Under the pieces are notes generated by a model that was given only the letters and a program-made list of their open reading frames with translations, was not told where the DNA came from and made no database searches. The translations under genes and the position numbers were made by a program. From contig LSSK01000224.1 in NCBI GenBank assembly GCA_001969505.1, forward strand, positions 1 to 32,509: 32,509 bases of DNA, written 5' to 3'. The stretch comes from Zancudomyces culisetae (lineage: Eukaryota; Kickxellomycota; Harpellomycetes; Harpellales; Legeriomycetaceae). Each line of letters opens with the position of its first letter. Position 1 is the first letter of the stretch. Positions 11,009 to 21,106 of this stretch are shown here, piece by piece.

Positions 11009-11674
11009 TCGTTTTATATTGTTTTGGTATTTTTTTGGTATTTGATAATTCCTGTAAATGATGCTGTATTTCTCTGTTTTATTTGTCTTGTAACGCTTTA
11101 TGTGCTATTTTGTAATAAAAAAAATACTTTATTTGTAAATCAATAGTTACGTTTTCTAAAGCACACTTAAAAAAAAACTATTATAGAGCTAGATGTGATG
11201 TTTGCTATCTGAGTGAATTATGTTACAACAGATGGAAAAAGCCTCAGGACGATGTACATAGTTTCTGAGATTATGGGTGTATACTTGCGAAAAATATGGT
11301 GGAGGGTCAGATATATAAAGCAAATCTTCAAACTTTCATCCAAAGCCGAGAGTTTACAGATGAAAAAAAAAAGCAGACACTTGAAACACTTGGTGTTTTT
11401 TTTGGGATAACTGGTACTTGGTTTATTGTGTGGTTTTGCCTTTCAATTACTTAAATACGAAACATTATTCCATCTATTTTATTTCAAATTAAAGGGTTTT
11501 TTGGTTGGGGGAATTTGAGATTAATACATGGTTGGCCCACAAATTTGGGGATCAAAAGTGTAATTAGACGGAAATAGACATTGGCTTGTAGGTAGGATAA
11601 ATTAAATAAATAAATAAAATAGACCTTTGCTTACAAAATCTAAATTTTGAGTGGTGATTAAAACACATTCTCAA

Positions 11675-11684
11675 CTAAAAATAG
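11675..11684 (+). promoter_or_regulatory. Perfect MEF2/Rlm1-type MADS binding site
   Basis: CTAAAAATAG matches the consensus CTA(A/T)4TAG bound by MEF2 and yeast Rlm1. It is 155 bp upstream of the AMP deaminase ATG and about 38 bp upstream of its TATA element, a normal position for an activator site. The gene just upstream encodes a MADS protein of this class. Binding is not shown by sequence alone. Confidence 0.45.
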
Positions 11685-11721
11685 GAAACAGAGCTATTCA
11701 AAGTGTTCTCTGAGGGACCGA

Positions 11722-11728
11722 TATAAAG
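11722..11728 (+). promoter_or_regulatory. TATA-like element of AMD1
   Basis: TATAAAG, 111 bp before the AMP deaminase start codon. Position and sequence fit a TATA box. Confidence 0.4.
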
Positions 11729-11838
11729 ACAAGTAAGTGAAAAAAAAACTAGCGAGCAAACAACGAGGTAAAAGGGACTATCGTGACATATTTTGTATTT
11801 TTTTCAAGCATTATCTCAACTCCGAAATACTATAGATC

Positions 11839-14109
11839 ATGGATGTTAAAGTGAATGAAGATAGTTTCGACATTTTGAAGGCTCCAAGCGGTATATCTAC
11901 CCCACAATGGGAGGCTATCACAAATGTAGAAAGCGTTTTAGATGAAGCCAAGAGGAAAATAATGGAAGAAAGAAGTAAAGATAATATGAAATTGGAGGAT
12001 GTTCAGCCACATGAAGTGTTGCAGGCAAGTGATGGTGAGGAACAGGAAGCCCTGCTACACAGTGTGGAGGCACAACTAGAAGAAAGAGAAATTCCGGGTA
12101 TAACTGGTTATAAAGAAAAAGAGGAAGAAGAAGAATTGTACTACGAAGAGCTAGAACAAGAGCTAATGAAACTAATGAAACAACCAATTCTAACACCTGA
12201 AGATCTCAAGGATGGCCATTCTGCTAGAAAAATGAAGGAAACGCTAGAGCTGGAGAGTGAAGCCAAAAAGATTGGAGAGGATTTGATATATTGCATGGGA
12301 CTGAGAGACAAATATCAAAAAATCAGTGTTCAATTGGAAGGAGACAACCCAAAAAATAGCAGCGAGTGGGAGATATACCCTCCCCCACCACCACGAGCAT
12401 GGAAGGATTTCAAGAAATCAGCTAATATCAAGTCAAGTGAGTTTAACTTTAGTGAGTGCAAAATACCAGGAGCACAAGATAAACGACTGGAGTATGAGTT
12501 GGTATCTGACGGGGGTGACTTTGATGGTACATATAGGATGTACAATAAGGATACTGGGGAAACCACTAGCGATGTGCCGGGGGTTAGAGAATATTACAAA
12601 GATCTAAAGTTTTTGCACAAGATGGGGAATAAAGGGCCTATGAAAAGTTGGACATACAAAAGGTTAAAGTATCTTGAAAATAAATACCAGATGTATGTTT
12701 TGCTGAAAGAAAGCCAAGAAAATATGGAAAGTAAGATGGTACCACATCGAGATTTCTACAATGTCAGAAAAGTGGATACACACGTTCATTTGGCCAGTTG
12801 TATGAATCAAAAGCATTTGCTGAGGTTTATTAAGCACAAAGTAAAAACTGTATCAGAAGATGAGGTGGTATACAATGGGATGACGTTAAAGCAGGTATTC
12901 GAGAGTTTAAAGTTGACAGCATATGATCTTAGCATCGATACGCTAGATATGCACTCAAATAAGCAGACATTTCACCGGTTTGACAAGTTTAATCTGAAAT
13001 ACAATCCTATTGGCGAAAGTAAGTTGCGAACCATATTCCTTAAGACTGATAATGATATTAAAGGAAGGTATCTCGCGGAGTTAACAAAAGAGGTTTTTTC
13101 AGATTTGGAGGTCAATAAATATCAAAAGGCTGAATACAGAGTTAGTATATATGGAAACGGTGGGTTGGACGAATGGTCAAAGCTGGCAGCTTGGGTTATT
13201 GATAACAAGGTCATTTCAAACAATGTCAGGTGGTTGATTCAAATACCACGGTTATATAACGTGTACAAGAAAAACAGCAGAATAAGTGATTTCAAAGAAC
13301 TGATATACAATATATTTGAGCCACTTTTCAGGGTCACCAAAGACCCAACATCCAATCCGAAGCTGCATGTATTTTTACAGCGAGTAGTGGGCTTTGATTC
13401 TGTTGACGATGAAAGCAAACCAGAGAAAAATAGGGGGCAATATGACAGTTATATACCTCCCAGCGAATGGAATGGGAATCACAACCCTCCATACTCTTAC
13501 TATAGCTATTACATATATGCAAACATGGCTGTATTAAACCAGTTTAGAAAGGTACACAAGTTTAATACATTTGTGTTTCGGCCACACGCGGGAGAGGCAG
13601 GTGACATTGAGCATTTAGCATCTTCGTACCTGCTAGCACAATCCATCTCACATGGAATAATGTTGAGAAAAGCAGTCGTTCTGCAGTACTTATTTTATTT
13701 AAACAAGATTGGTATAGCAATGTCACCGCTTTCCAATAATGCGCTATTTTTGTCGTACGAGAGAAATCCATTCTATGCATATTTTATGCGAGGCCTGAAC
13801 GTTTCTTTGTCAACCGATGATCCATTGCAATTTCATTTCACAAAGGAACCATTAATCGAAGAGTATTCTATTGCCGCGCAAATATACAAACTTTCAAATG
13901 TAGATATGTGTGAATTAGCTCTAAACTCTGTTTTACAAAGTGGATTTGAGACACAGTTGAAAAACAACTGGGTTGGCGAGTTCAATAGTGATGGTGGCTT
14001 CACCCCTCACGTACAAAAAACCAATGTACCTGCTTCCCGGTTGAATTTCAGAAACCAAACTTATAATCACGAGGTGAAAAACCTGTTCCACACAGTGCAA
14101 CGATTATAA
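11839..14109 (+). CDS. AMD1: AMP deaminase
   Basis: This cytosolic zinc enzyme hydrolyses AMP to IMP and ammonia in the purine nucleotide cycle and controls the adenylate pool. It has 756 aa in one exon, slightly shorter than budding-yeast Amd1. Residues 1 to about 290 are acidic, less conserved and regulatory. The catalytic barrel starts at RDFYNVRKVDTHVHLAS: zinc ligands His315 and His317. CMNQKHLLRFIKHK and KFNLKYNPIGESKLR follow. HAGEAGD gives His583 (metal) and Glu586 (proton donor); SHG has His605; the family signature SLSTDDP is at 656-662 with Asp660 as metal ligand and Asp661. QFHFTKEPLIEEYSIAAQIYKLS and the end of the domain are intact. The ATG at 11839 is chosen because it opens the frame and follows a TATA element. 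All catalytic positions seen in the adenosine/AMP deaminase family are present, so the gene should be active. Confidence 0.96.
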   Translation: MDVKVNEDSFDILKAPSGISTPQWEAITNVESVLDEAKRKIMEERSKDNMKLEDVQPHEVLQASDGEEQEALLHSVEAQLEEREIPGITGYKEKEEEEELYYEELEQELMKLMKQPILTPEDLKDGHSARKMKETLELESEAKKIGEDLIYCMGLRDKYQKISVQLEGDNPKNSSEWEIYPPPPPRAWKDFKKSANIKSSEFNFSECKIPGAQDKRLEYELVSDGGDFDGTYRMYNKDTGETTSDVPGVREYYKDLKFLHKMGNKGPMKSWTYKRLKYLENKYQMYVLLKESQENMESKMVPHRDFYNVRKVDTHVHLASCMNQKHLLRFIKHKVKTVSEDEVVYNGMTLKQVFESLKLTAYDLSIDTLDMHSNKQTFHRFDKFNLKYNPIGESKLRTIFLKTDNDIKGRYLAELTKEVFSDLEVNKYQKAEYRVSIYGNGGLDEWSKLAAWVIDNKVISNNVRWLIQIPRLYNVYKKNSRISDFKELIYNIFEPLFRVTKDPTSNPKLHVFLQRVVGFDSVDDESKPEKNRGQYDSYIPPSEWNGNHNPPYSYYSYYIYANMAVLNQFRKVHKFNTFVFRPHAGEAGDIEHLASSYLLAQSISHGIMLRKAVVLQYLFYLNKIGIAMSPLSNNALFLSYERNPFYAYFMRGLNVSLSTDDPLQFHFTKEPLIEEYSIAAQIYKLSNVDMCELALNSVLQSGFETQLKNNWVGEFNSDGGFTPHVQKTNVPASRLNFRNQTYNHEVKNLFHTVQRL

Positions 14110-14527
14110 TCGCTTGAAATCACTCTCCAATTTCCTTCAATTCTCTCTCATATCTCTTACCTACATTTTTTCTTTTTTATTCTTTATCTAGTGTTTTTTT
14201 ATCTTGCCTTGATTATAGTTGAGCTTATTATTTCCCTAATTATTACTCAATCATTTATAGACATTAACATTGGATAGTCTAAAATAAAGATAATTAAATG
14301 ATGAAAACACAAATAAAAACATCACTAAAAATGTAAAATTTATAGAACACACTAAACGTCTATGGATCGCCTCAATGTTCAAACATATGCTATATTGGTA
14401 AAGGTTGATGGTTTTGACTAAGAGTGCTTTTTTTGGTAGCAGCCGATTTTTCTCTTGACCATTGAACCCGTCTTTATTAGCCGATCTATACACTTTGGAA
14501 TGTAAAATAAATATGGACATATAAAAG

Positions 14528-14590
14528 GAGCCGGATTAGCATAGTGATAAGCATTCTCCGTATTCCAATTGTGAAAATTGGTAGTAGCTC
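14528..14590 (+). other. Branched inverted repeats with a tRNA A-box-like segment
   Basis: GAGC (14528-14531) pairs with GCTC (14587-14590). Inside, CGGA pairs with TCCG to close the first arm, and CCAATT (14565-14570) pairs with AATTGG (14576-14581) around a 5-nt loop. TTAGCATAGTGATAAGC in the first arm resembles a Pol III A box (tRNA D-arm). The segment AGGTTCACCC near 14598 is a poor B box and no acceptor stem can be made, so a working tRNA is not supported. It may be a tRNA relic. Confidence 0.2.
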
Positions 14591-15227
14591 AAGAATTAGG
14601 TTCACCCAGCCGATTTTAGCGTTATACACTCATAAAAAAACGAAGTTGTGCTTTTAAAAAATATCTTTCACACAAGACCCGTAGTATAGCCAATAAAAAG
14701 GGTAAAATGATATGGGTATAACAAAAAAAGTGGTGCCACTCTCTCTGAGATAGATGTGTGCATTTGTATGCATATTAAATGTCATCTATAACTATGGCTA
14801 GAGGTAGATGTATTGGTGCGCTTCATTACATTATTATTTACATCTATATTTAGATACTTTGTTTATTTAGTAAATCAGAGTCCAATAGGTATCCACTTCT
14901 CCAAAATTCACTGTCTCTACAAAACGGCTGCTGTCTCTTGATCATAAATATTTTTATTTTGGTAGCCGTGATAAATAATAAATAATAAATAATAGTGATG
15001 TGTAAAAATAGAGCCCTCTCCCTCTCGCTCTCCCCTTTATCTTGTGACATTAAACATTATTGTATAAATTGTTTATTCAGATGGCTACATAAAAATCACA
15101 TTGATGGGTAACTCCAGATAAAGAGATTTGTATCAAACCAGAGGTATGATTAAGAAATTGCGACAGTTTTTACATTAATATTATATGCACGCTGTACACG
15201 CCTTACTTTCCCATTCACACAGTTTAT

Positions 15228-15250
15228 ACGCGAAGTGTTACGATTCGCGT
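15228..15250. promoter_or_regulatory. Inverted pair of SBF/MBF-like sites
   Basis: ACGCGAA at 15228-15234 and TTCGCGT at 15244-15250 form a perfect 7-bp inverted repeat with a 9-bp spacer. The core CGCGAA resembles the SCB/MCB sites bound by Swi4/Swi6/Mbp1-type factors in G1. The nearest downstream start is 1.75 kb away, so regulation of a gene here is speculative. Confidence 0.25.
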
Positions 15251-16572
15251 CTTTTCTAAACTAGATTTTTCCGTCTATTTTTATCCACTTTTTTATTCAA
15301 AAAAGTGCTGAATAAAAGTAATCACTATTATTGAATAGCGTGACAAAAATTGCAAATCATAAAAAAAAGATGAACATTTCACAAACAAAAACCGCGGCAA
15401 GATGTTAGGGATCCAAAATCAAACTAACACCCAATGTTTACAATCACTGAAAGTCTGGGACTCACCACCAGTTTGCTGCTTTTTTTACTGTGTTTATTGG
15501 CCTTGAAAAGATATGTACCTCTTGGTGGGTGATAGGAACCAAGTAGGCTTCAGTACTTTAAGCGAAGCATACTAGGCCATGATTGTATATACAGTCTATC
15601 AAAGTGCCTTCGCAGGGATATTCTGTATAACTGCACGATACTGTGGCGTTGGGCTTGTGTTTATGCAGACGCCGGTTTTAGTTTCAAATTTGCTTGTTCA
15701 CCAAATAACAGTAGGGAGCATGACGATCTCTGATGCGATTAGAGGTCGACCAAGACCCGCACGCTAAAATAAAGACAGTGCTGATGGTCAAGTCTGGAAC
15801 TAAAAGAGATTTAGCGCTACTTTTTGCCATTCATTTCCAAATCCTTGTATTTCAAAAATATAATTGAAATTGTATATGCAAAGACAATTTCGATTTTCCA
15901 AGACGGAGTTCAGAGTATTTTTGCAACACAATAAAGGGGGAAAAAAGCGGACCAACCATGTGATTTTTCTACAACAATGAGGAAAATCTTATGGATATTG
16001 AAGTTCACATGGGTTAATTTAGCATTTTCAATTACTTTGCAACAAACAAAGGCAAATGAGATGGATGGTTGAGGCGGATAATTTAGACATTTCGCGCAAA
16101 AACCAGAGGCAGAAAAATCAGTTAAATCTGAAAAAGGCAATCAAAGGCAAGAACATGAGAGGTAGTGGGGGCTAAAATATATGTACACACCCCCATCTCC
16201 ATTAAAACATTTAAAATAAGCACAATGTTTTAAAAAATTGATTTATATAAAACATTCGTGTAAAATTGCAGCATTATTTTCGAGCTTTTTTTTTCCAAAG
16301 TGTTGGCAATGCTGAAAGTCTAAAATAAAGAAACAATTTTTAGCAATTAGACCAAAAAGGCGGACAAATAAAAAGCATTCAAGAAAAAACTAAGTATGCT
16401 GGATCGCAGGTTTTTTAAGGTTCATCATATCTGCTGAGGGACCATATTTTTTTTTGAAAAAGTTTTATCAGTTTATATGGATGTTTATGAAAGAATACTA
16501 ACACCATAAAAGCTATTTATGAAGTATACCAATAAATCCATTTTTAGTAAAAGTAAAAAATATTAGGGCATA

Positions 16573-16600
16573 GGAAAAAGGAAAAAGGAAAAAGGAAAAA
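16573..16600. repeat. Minisatellite (GGAAAAA)4
   Basis: Four exact copies of a 7-bp unit, about 400 bp before the coiled-coil gene. Confidence 0.85.
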
Positions 16601-17006
16601 GATAGATAATAAAGCAACCTGGTATGTAAGCTTTTACTTTCCTTCACTAGAAATCAAAAACAAGCGAATAAGAAGGATATAGCGGGGAGACTTACAGACA
16701 AGAATCAAAAGTGGAATATCGTATTTCCCAACTCATTGAAAGGTACTGATTGCAACTTTTTGGCGAGGCTTAAAAAAAAGGGGAGAGTTGTGGATAGATG
16801 CTACATCGGAAAAAGACACAGTAAAAGCAACATTGAAAAAGAATCATACTTTTTTTTTGCATACTTACCAACTATACACCAACCTGTAAAGTAGTCGGAG
16901 CTATTAACCTGTTTGATTATATCAAAACCTCCTCTTTTTATTTAGAAAGTTCAATTCCAGATTTATTTTGCTGGAATTAGGAGTAGGTGGATAAAACTAC
17001 GATAGA

Positions 17007-20000
17007 ATGAACGAATATTTAATTGGAATTGCAGAAGCAGCTAGGGATAAAGGGGATATGGATATGAGAGCTCACAGCGTAGATTTTCGGGGAAAATCGA
17101 CGGAAATCGAGTCCATCCGGGGTGAAGAGAATAAACCTGCAAAAAACACTAGAGAGGATGAGATGAACTTTGAATCCGAAAAATTGAGAGATGATATGCA
17201 AAGATTGAACATATGCTATGTAGACAAAGCTGGGGACAGCAATGTTAGCGTCTATGAGGGTCTCGAAATGGGGCACGACAGAAAAATGGCGTATAACAAG
17301 AGTGGTCCGGGAGTAAAAAACTATAGTAGAGTTGGAAACAGCAGAGTACTTGATTTTGTAGAGAAAGTAACGGATATAGCTAGCATTAGCGGAGGGGAGG
17401 GGAGTGGCAGTGAAGTAAATAGTACTAGTAGGAGTGGTGGGAGAAATACTATAGGTAGGCACGTACTTAGCAGTGGTGATAGTATAAGAAGAGAGCAAAG
17501 TGTTTCACCAAGGAACGTACAGGAGCTAATACTAAATTATGAACACATAATTGAGGGGAGCAAAAGTGGGTCACAGACAGGAAACAGCCCACCGAGCATG
17601 ATGCTTCCAAGGAAAAAACAGTTTGACCGAGATCGGGCATTCAAAGCTTTATCGATGGTCGGGCCAGAAACGACTGTAAGGTATACTGCATCAGAATTTA
17701 CGCCAACAGCGCCACAAAAGCGACAGCAAGCGAGGACGCTTTTGGGTGAGACGTTGGAGGAACAATTAAGAAGGGGTGGTGATAGAAGGAGAGGAATGAG
17801 AGGGAATATGGGCGTGGGAGCGGATGCGAACATAAACGTGGGTAACCATCCTCATCGAATTACAGTGTATGAAATTGATGAAATGCGGAGACAATATCAA
17901 AAAGAAACAAAAGAACAGCAGATAGGGACAAGGATGAGAAGGAATACCAACGCCTGCAATGATAGAAGCGTTAATGGAGACTGGAGTGGTGGTAACAGAG
18001 GTAACAATAATGTGAGTAGGAATTGGAATCGGCACTCGATGGTCTTAGGGGAAGGTATAATGGACAAGAAACATTTCGATGTCCAGCGTGAGACACACAG
18101 TCGGGAAACAAGCTATTTATGGGATGAGGGATTGGAAAATTGGAGTGGAGCGGATTTTACAAGAGATCCAAGCCGAAAAAGAGAAAGTACTAGGAATGGG
18201 TTAGTGGATTCTGGATTAACAAGAATCAATAGAGGAAACTTTAGTGGGGCACAAAGAGGGGGAGCCGTGGAACCTTTAAGGAGCTCGGACATGTCTGTTT
18301 CTGGAAAGGTGTTTGAAACCAACACTTCAGCAAAAAATACACCAACAGCAACCCCAGTAACAGCAACAGCACCAGCAATAGGAGCGGGAACACGAGTACC
18401 ATCAGGTAGACAGGGCAGAAGGGATAGCATTATGGTGCGCACAATGTCATATCAGTTGTCGGATTTGCGTGAACAAGAACATACAATCACCTATGGAAAC
18501 GAGACACAAGAGAACCACGAGCATGTGATAGCAAGCAGAGAGGAAAACCGTAAATTACAAAAGTTGGTTAACGAAAACATGAATCTCCGCATCCAAAACA
18601 ACAAGTTATCGGAGTATCTAAATCGGGTTACGGATGGGGAACTCGGAATGGTTATGGAAGAAATGAATCGAGTTGCCTCAAGTAATGCAGTGGCTAATCG
18701 AGAGATGAACCAGTTGAACATACAGCTTAATGAATACAAAACGCAGCTACGGGACTTGAAAATGCAGCTTTCAACCCATTTGGAGGATGATCGAATCAAG
18801 AGTAAACAGGCTGCGCGTGAAAAGGAGCGGGTACTTGCTATGCTCAGCGAATCAGAAAGGCGCGTAAAGGATCTGAGCGCAGAGCTTTCAGGGCACGATG
18901 ATTACATCAAGGCCCTTCAGCGAGAAAATGAAACTCTGCAGCAATTGTGTGAGCAGCTCCAACATGACTCGATCGAGGAGAGGTCTAACGCAGAAAAATG
19001 GATGCAGCTTGCACGGATAAAAGGCTTCGACAATACAAAGCGGCAAGTAGCGGAAGTTGATGAGTCTAGTGCGACCAGTGCTGATAAGAAAAATAGGTAT
19101 CGAGAGAGTATGGCTACTTCGTCTTCAATAACTACAACAATAATTCCTTCATCCACAGCTGATGGGAATTACAAAAATACAAAGGAATCAAAAGATGCAG
19201 CTGTACAGAAGGATTTAGCACTGGCCCTTAAGTTGGCTGAGCAACAGAGAAATTTGGCACACGAGGAATACGCTTTGGCAGTTCAAAGGTACGAAGCTGA
19301 AATTTGTAACTACCAAGACAGACTAAAATTTTATCAGGATAGGGCAACTGAATTGGAGGCAAAGGTCAACAAACTTGAGTCTTTTATTGTTGACTCGAGC
19401 TTTGACTACAACAAAGACACCAACAGCATTAAGCACAACGACGATTCGGAACTCGTTGATCTTTTAAAACAAAAGTTAGAGTTGGCTGAAAAAGAATCCA
19501 AGTTTAAAGATCGTCAACTTGATCAGCTGAAGCTGCGTCTTTCAACTTTATCTAGTATAGCTTCTCCTTCACGAAACACCCTCACTCCTGTTTATCAAAA
19601 GCAACAACAACAACAACAACAACAATTCCTCCCAGATTCACCTTGGTCATCAGTATACAATAAAAACGTCACAGTTGGTGTGGGTATAGGTACCAGCACT
19701 AGTAATAGTAACAGCAACACCTCCAACCCCTTTATTACTCACAACCCTGACATCACCAATGCCAGAAATGATCACACTGCTAGTGGTTCCAATGAAAATA
19801 ATAACAAAAATAATGCTGGTAATATTGGTGATATCGATAATACGGACTTAATAGCAGCTAGACTCAATTTACTTGGAGAGAAGTCGCTTCAACATAAGCA
19901 AAAAGCTCCTATACTTGTTTTAAATGCTACTGAAATGGATAATAAAAAGGATATCATTATCAATGAAGAGTTTGACGACAACCAAAACGGCGATTTTGAC

Positions 20001-20186
20001 ATCGCCAACCAGCCAACACAGCGTCAGCATCAGCCGCCACCACCGTCTATTGATGATGTAGACAACAGTATTGCTACACCAACCGCAGCCAACGGTGCAC
20101 AATATTGTATTGTAAAAAGTCGTAAGGACGGAACTCCAGTTGTAGCCGATTTGAAAAACTCGAGTATTTTTACCCAGCTATTTTGA
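17007..20186 (+). CDS. Large coiled-coil protein of unknown function
   Basis: I do not recognise the family. The 1059-aa frame begins at the ATG at 17007, the first in frame. Residues 1 to about 500 are polar and low complexity (Gly/Ser/Arg/Asn-rich), with RRGGDRRRGMRGN near 255-265. A first coiled coil spans about 505-675 (heptad-rich, from ASREENRKLQKL through QLNEYKTQLRDLKMQL to LQRENETLQQLCEQLQ). A second spans about 732-850 (KLAEQQRNLAHEEYALAVQ ... LDQLKLRLSTLSS). Then come a run of eight Gln near 866-873, an Asn/Ser-rich linker, and a C-terminus with an acidic patch (INEEFDD) and a compact last segment QYCIVKSRKDGTPVVADLKN. No membrane segment or enzyme motif is visible. Two coiled coils flanked by disordered arms suggest a scaffold, for example of the spindle pole, septum or cortex, but this is a guess. 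The last 378 bp are duplicated after the assembly gap. Confidence 0.85.
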   Translation: MNEYLIGIAEAARDKGDMDMRAHSVDFRGKSTEIESIRGEENKPAKNTREDEMNFESEKLRDDMQRLNICYVDKAGDSNVSVYEGLEMGHDRKMAYNKSGPGVKNYSRVGNSRVLDFVEKVTDIASISGGEGSGSEVNSTSRSGGRNTIGRHVLSSGDSIRREQSVSPRNVQELILNYEHIIEGSKSGSQTGNSPPSMMLPRKKQFDRDRAFKALSMVGPETTVRYTASEFTPTAPQKRQQARTLLGETLEEQLRRGGDRRRGMRGNMGVGADANINVGNHPHRITVYEIDEMRRQYQKETKEQQIGTRMRRNTNACNDRSVNGDWSGGNRGNNNVSRNWNRHSMVLGEGIMDKKHFDVQRETHSRETSYLWDEGLENWSGADFTRDPSRKRESTRNGLVDSGLTRINRGNFSGAQRGGAVEPLRSSDMSVSGKVFETNTSAKNTPTATPVTATAPAIGAGTRVPSGRQGRRDSIMVRTMSYQLSDLREQEHTITYGNETQENHEHVIASREENRKLQKLVNENMNLRIQNNKLSEYLNRVTDGELGMVMEEMNRVASSNAVANREMNQLNIQLNEYKTQLRDLKMQLSTHLEDDRIKSKQAAREKERVLAMLSESERRVKDLSAELSGHDDYIKALQRENETLQQLCEQLQHDSIEERSNAEKWMQLARIKGFDNTKRQVAEVDESSATSADKKNRYRESMATSSSITTTIIPSSTADGNYKNTKESKDAAVQKDLALALKLAEQQRNLAHEEYALAVQRYEAEICNYQDRLKFYQDRATELEAKVNKLESFIVDSSFDYNKDTNSIKHNDDSELVDLLKQKLELAEKESKFKDRQLDQLKLRLSTLSSIASPSRNTLTPVYQKQQQQQQQQFLPDSPWSSVYNKNVTVGVGIGTSTSNSNSNTSNPFITHNPDITNARNDHTASGSNENNNKNNAGNIGDIDNTDLIAARLNLLGEKSLQHKQKAPILVLNATEMDNKKDIIINEEFDDNQNGDFDIANQPTQRQHQPPPPSIDDVDNSIATPTAANGAQYCIVKSRKDGTPVVADLKNSSIFTQLF

Positions 20187-20510
20187 GTACTGACTTTTCA
20201 TTTGTATTTTCTGAATGTACTAGTGTGTTTATATGTATTATTTTTTTTAAGTAAAGACGGAAAATCGATTCAAGTTCTAAATTTCCGGGAAGAAAGGCCA
20301 GGATTACTGTGCTAATTAAAACCGAGTGGTCATTCAGGGAAAAAAGTAATGTGTTAATATCACGGCATCATGAGTAATTGTTGTTCTAGATGAATCTGCA
20401 AAAGTGAATATTTTAGTATACCGTACTTTGGAAAGGCAAGGAAAATAAATGGTCAAAGATGAAAAACCAGAACTATTTCCCAGTGTGGTGAGGGTGGAGT
20501 GGGGGGGGGG
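19809..20510 (+). repeat. Direct duplication, copy 1 (3' end of coiled-coil gene plus UTR)
   Basis: This 702-bp segment is repeated at 20729-21430 with an offset of exactly 920 bases. It covers the last 378 bases of the coiled-coil gene including the stop, about 310 bases of 3' flank, and ends in a run of ten G immediately before the N run. Reading base by base I find four differences, at 20354, 20419, 20436 and 20437, all in the noncoding part. Confidence 0.95.
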
Positions 20511-20728
20511 NNNNNNNNNNNNNNNNNNNNNNNNNNNNNNNNNNNNNNNNNNNNNNNNNNNNNNNNNNNNNNNNNNNNNNNNNNNNNNNNNNNNNNNNNN
20601 NNNNNNNNNNNNNNNNNNNNNNNNNNNNNNNNNNNNNNNNNNNNNNNNNNNNNNNNNNNNNNNNNNNNNNNNNNNNNNNNNNNNNNNNNNNNNNNNNNNN
20701 NNNNNNNNNNNNNNNNNNNNNNNNNNNN
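20511..20728. other. Assembly gap (218 N)
   Basis: A run of N follows directly on a G homopolymer. Because the sequence after the gap repeats the sequence before it, the gap is best read as a wrongly spaced contig join. The short open frames that cross it are artefacts. Confidence 0.98.
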
Positions 20729-21106
20729 AATAATGCTGGTAATATTGGTGATATCGATAATACGGACTTAATAGCAGCTAGACTCAATTTACTTGGAGAG
20801 AAGTCGCTTCAACATAAGCAAAAAGCTCCTATACTTGTTTTAAATGCTACTGAAATGGATAATAAAAAGGATATCATTATCAATGAAGAGTTTGACGACA
20901 ACCAAAACGGCGATTTTGACATCGCCAACCAGCCAACACAGCGTCAGCATCAGCCGCCACCACCGTCTATTGATGATGTAGACAACAGTATTGCTACACC
21001 AACCGCAGCCAACGGTGCACAATATTGTATTGTAAAAAGTCGTAAGGACGGAACTCCAGTTGTAGCCGATTTGAAAAACTCGAGTATTTTTACCCAGCTA
21101 TTTTGA
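20729..21106 (+). pseudogene. Truncated second copy of the coiled-coil gene 3' end
   Basis: The 378 bases encode the last 125 residues of the coiled-coil protein and its stop, identical to copy 1. There is no promoter or start of its own; the apparent ATG at 20855 is an internal Met. If the duplication is an assembly error, this is the same gene end seen twice. If real, it is a non-functional tail fragment. Confidence 0.85.

Larger units (their letters stand above)
11009..11838. other. Intergenic region, MADS gene to AMD1
   Basis: This 830-bp stretch contains the 3' end of the MADS gene (poly(A)-like AATAAA near 11114) and the promoter of the AMP deaminase gene. The small frame at 11213-11410 has no domain. 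The notable sites are the MEF2/Rlm1 element at 11675 and the TATA element at 11722. Confidence 0.6.
14110..17006. other. Intergenic region, AMD1 to coiled-coil gene
   Basis: This 2.9 kb stretch has no recognisable gene. Frames at 14251-14520 (-), 14850-15050 (-), 15579-15767 (+) and 15910-16140 (-) show no domain. It holds a CTATATTTAG MADS-type site at 14844-14853, a branched inverted-repeat cluster at 14528-14590, an inverted TTCGCG pair near 15228, a (GGAAAAA)4 repeat at 16573, and an island richer in G+C at about 15440-15770 with several short inverted repeats. Confidence 0.55.

Noticed and set aside
20449-20787. Open frames that cross the N run
   Set aside because: They consist mostly of undetermined residues and arise from the gap.
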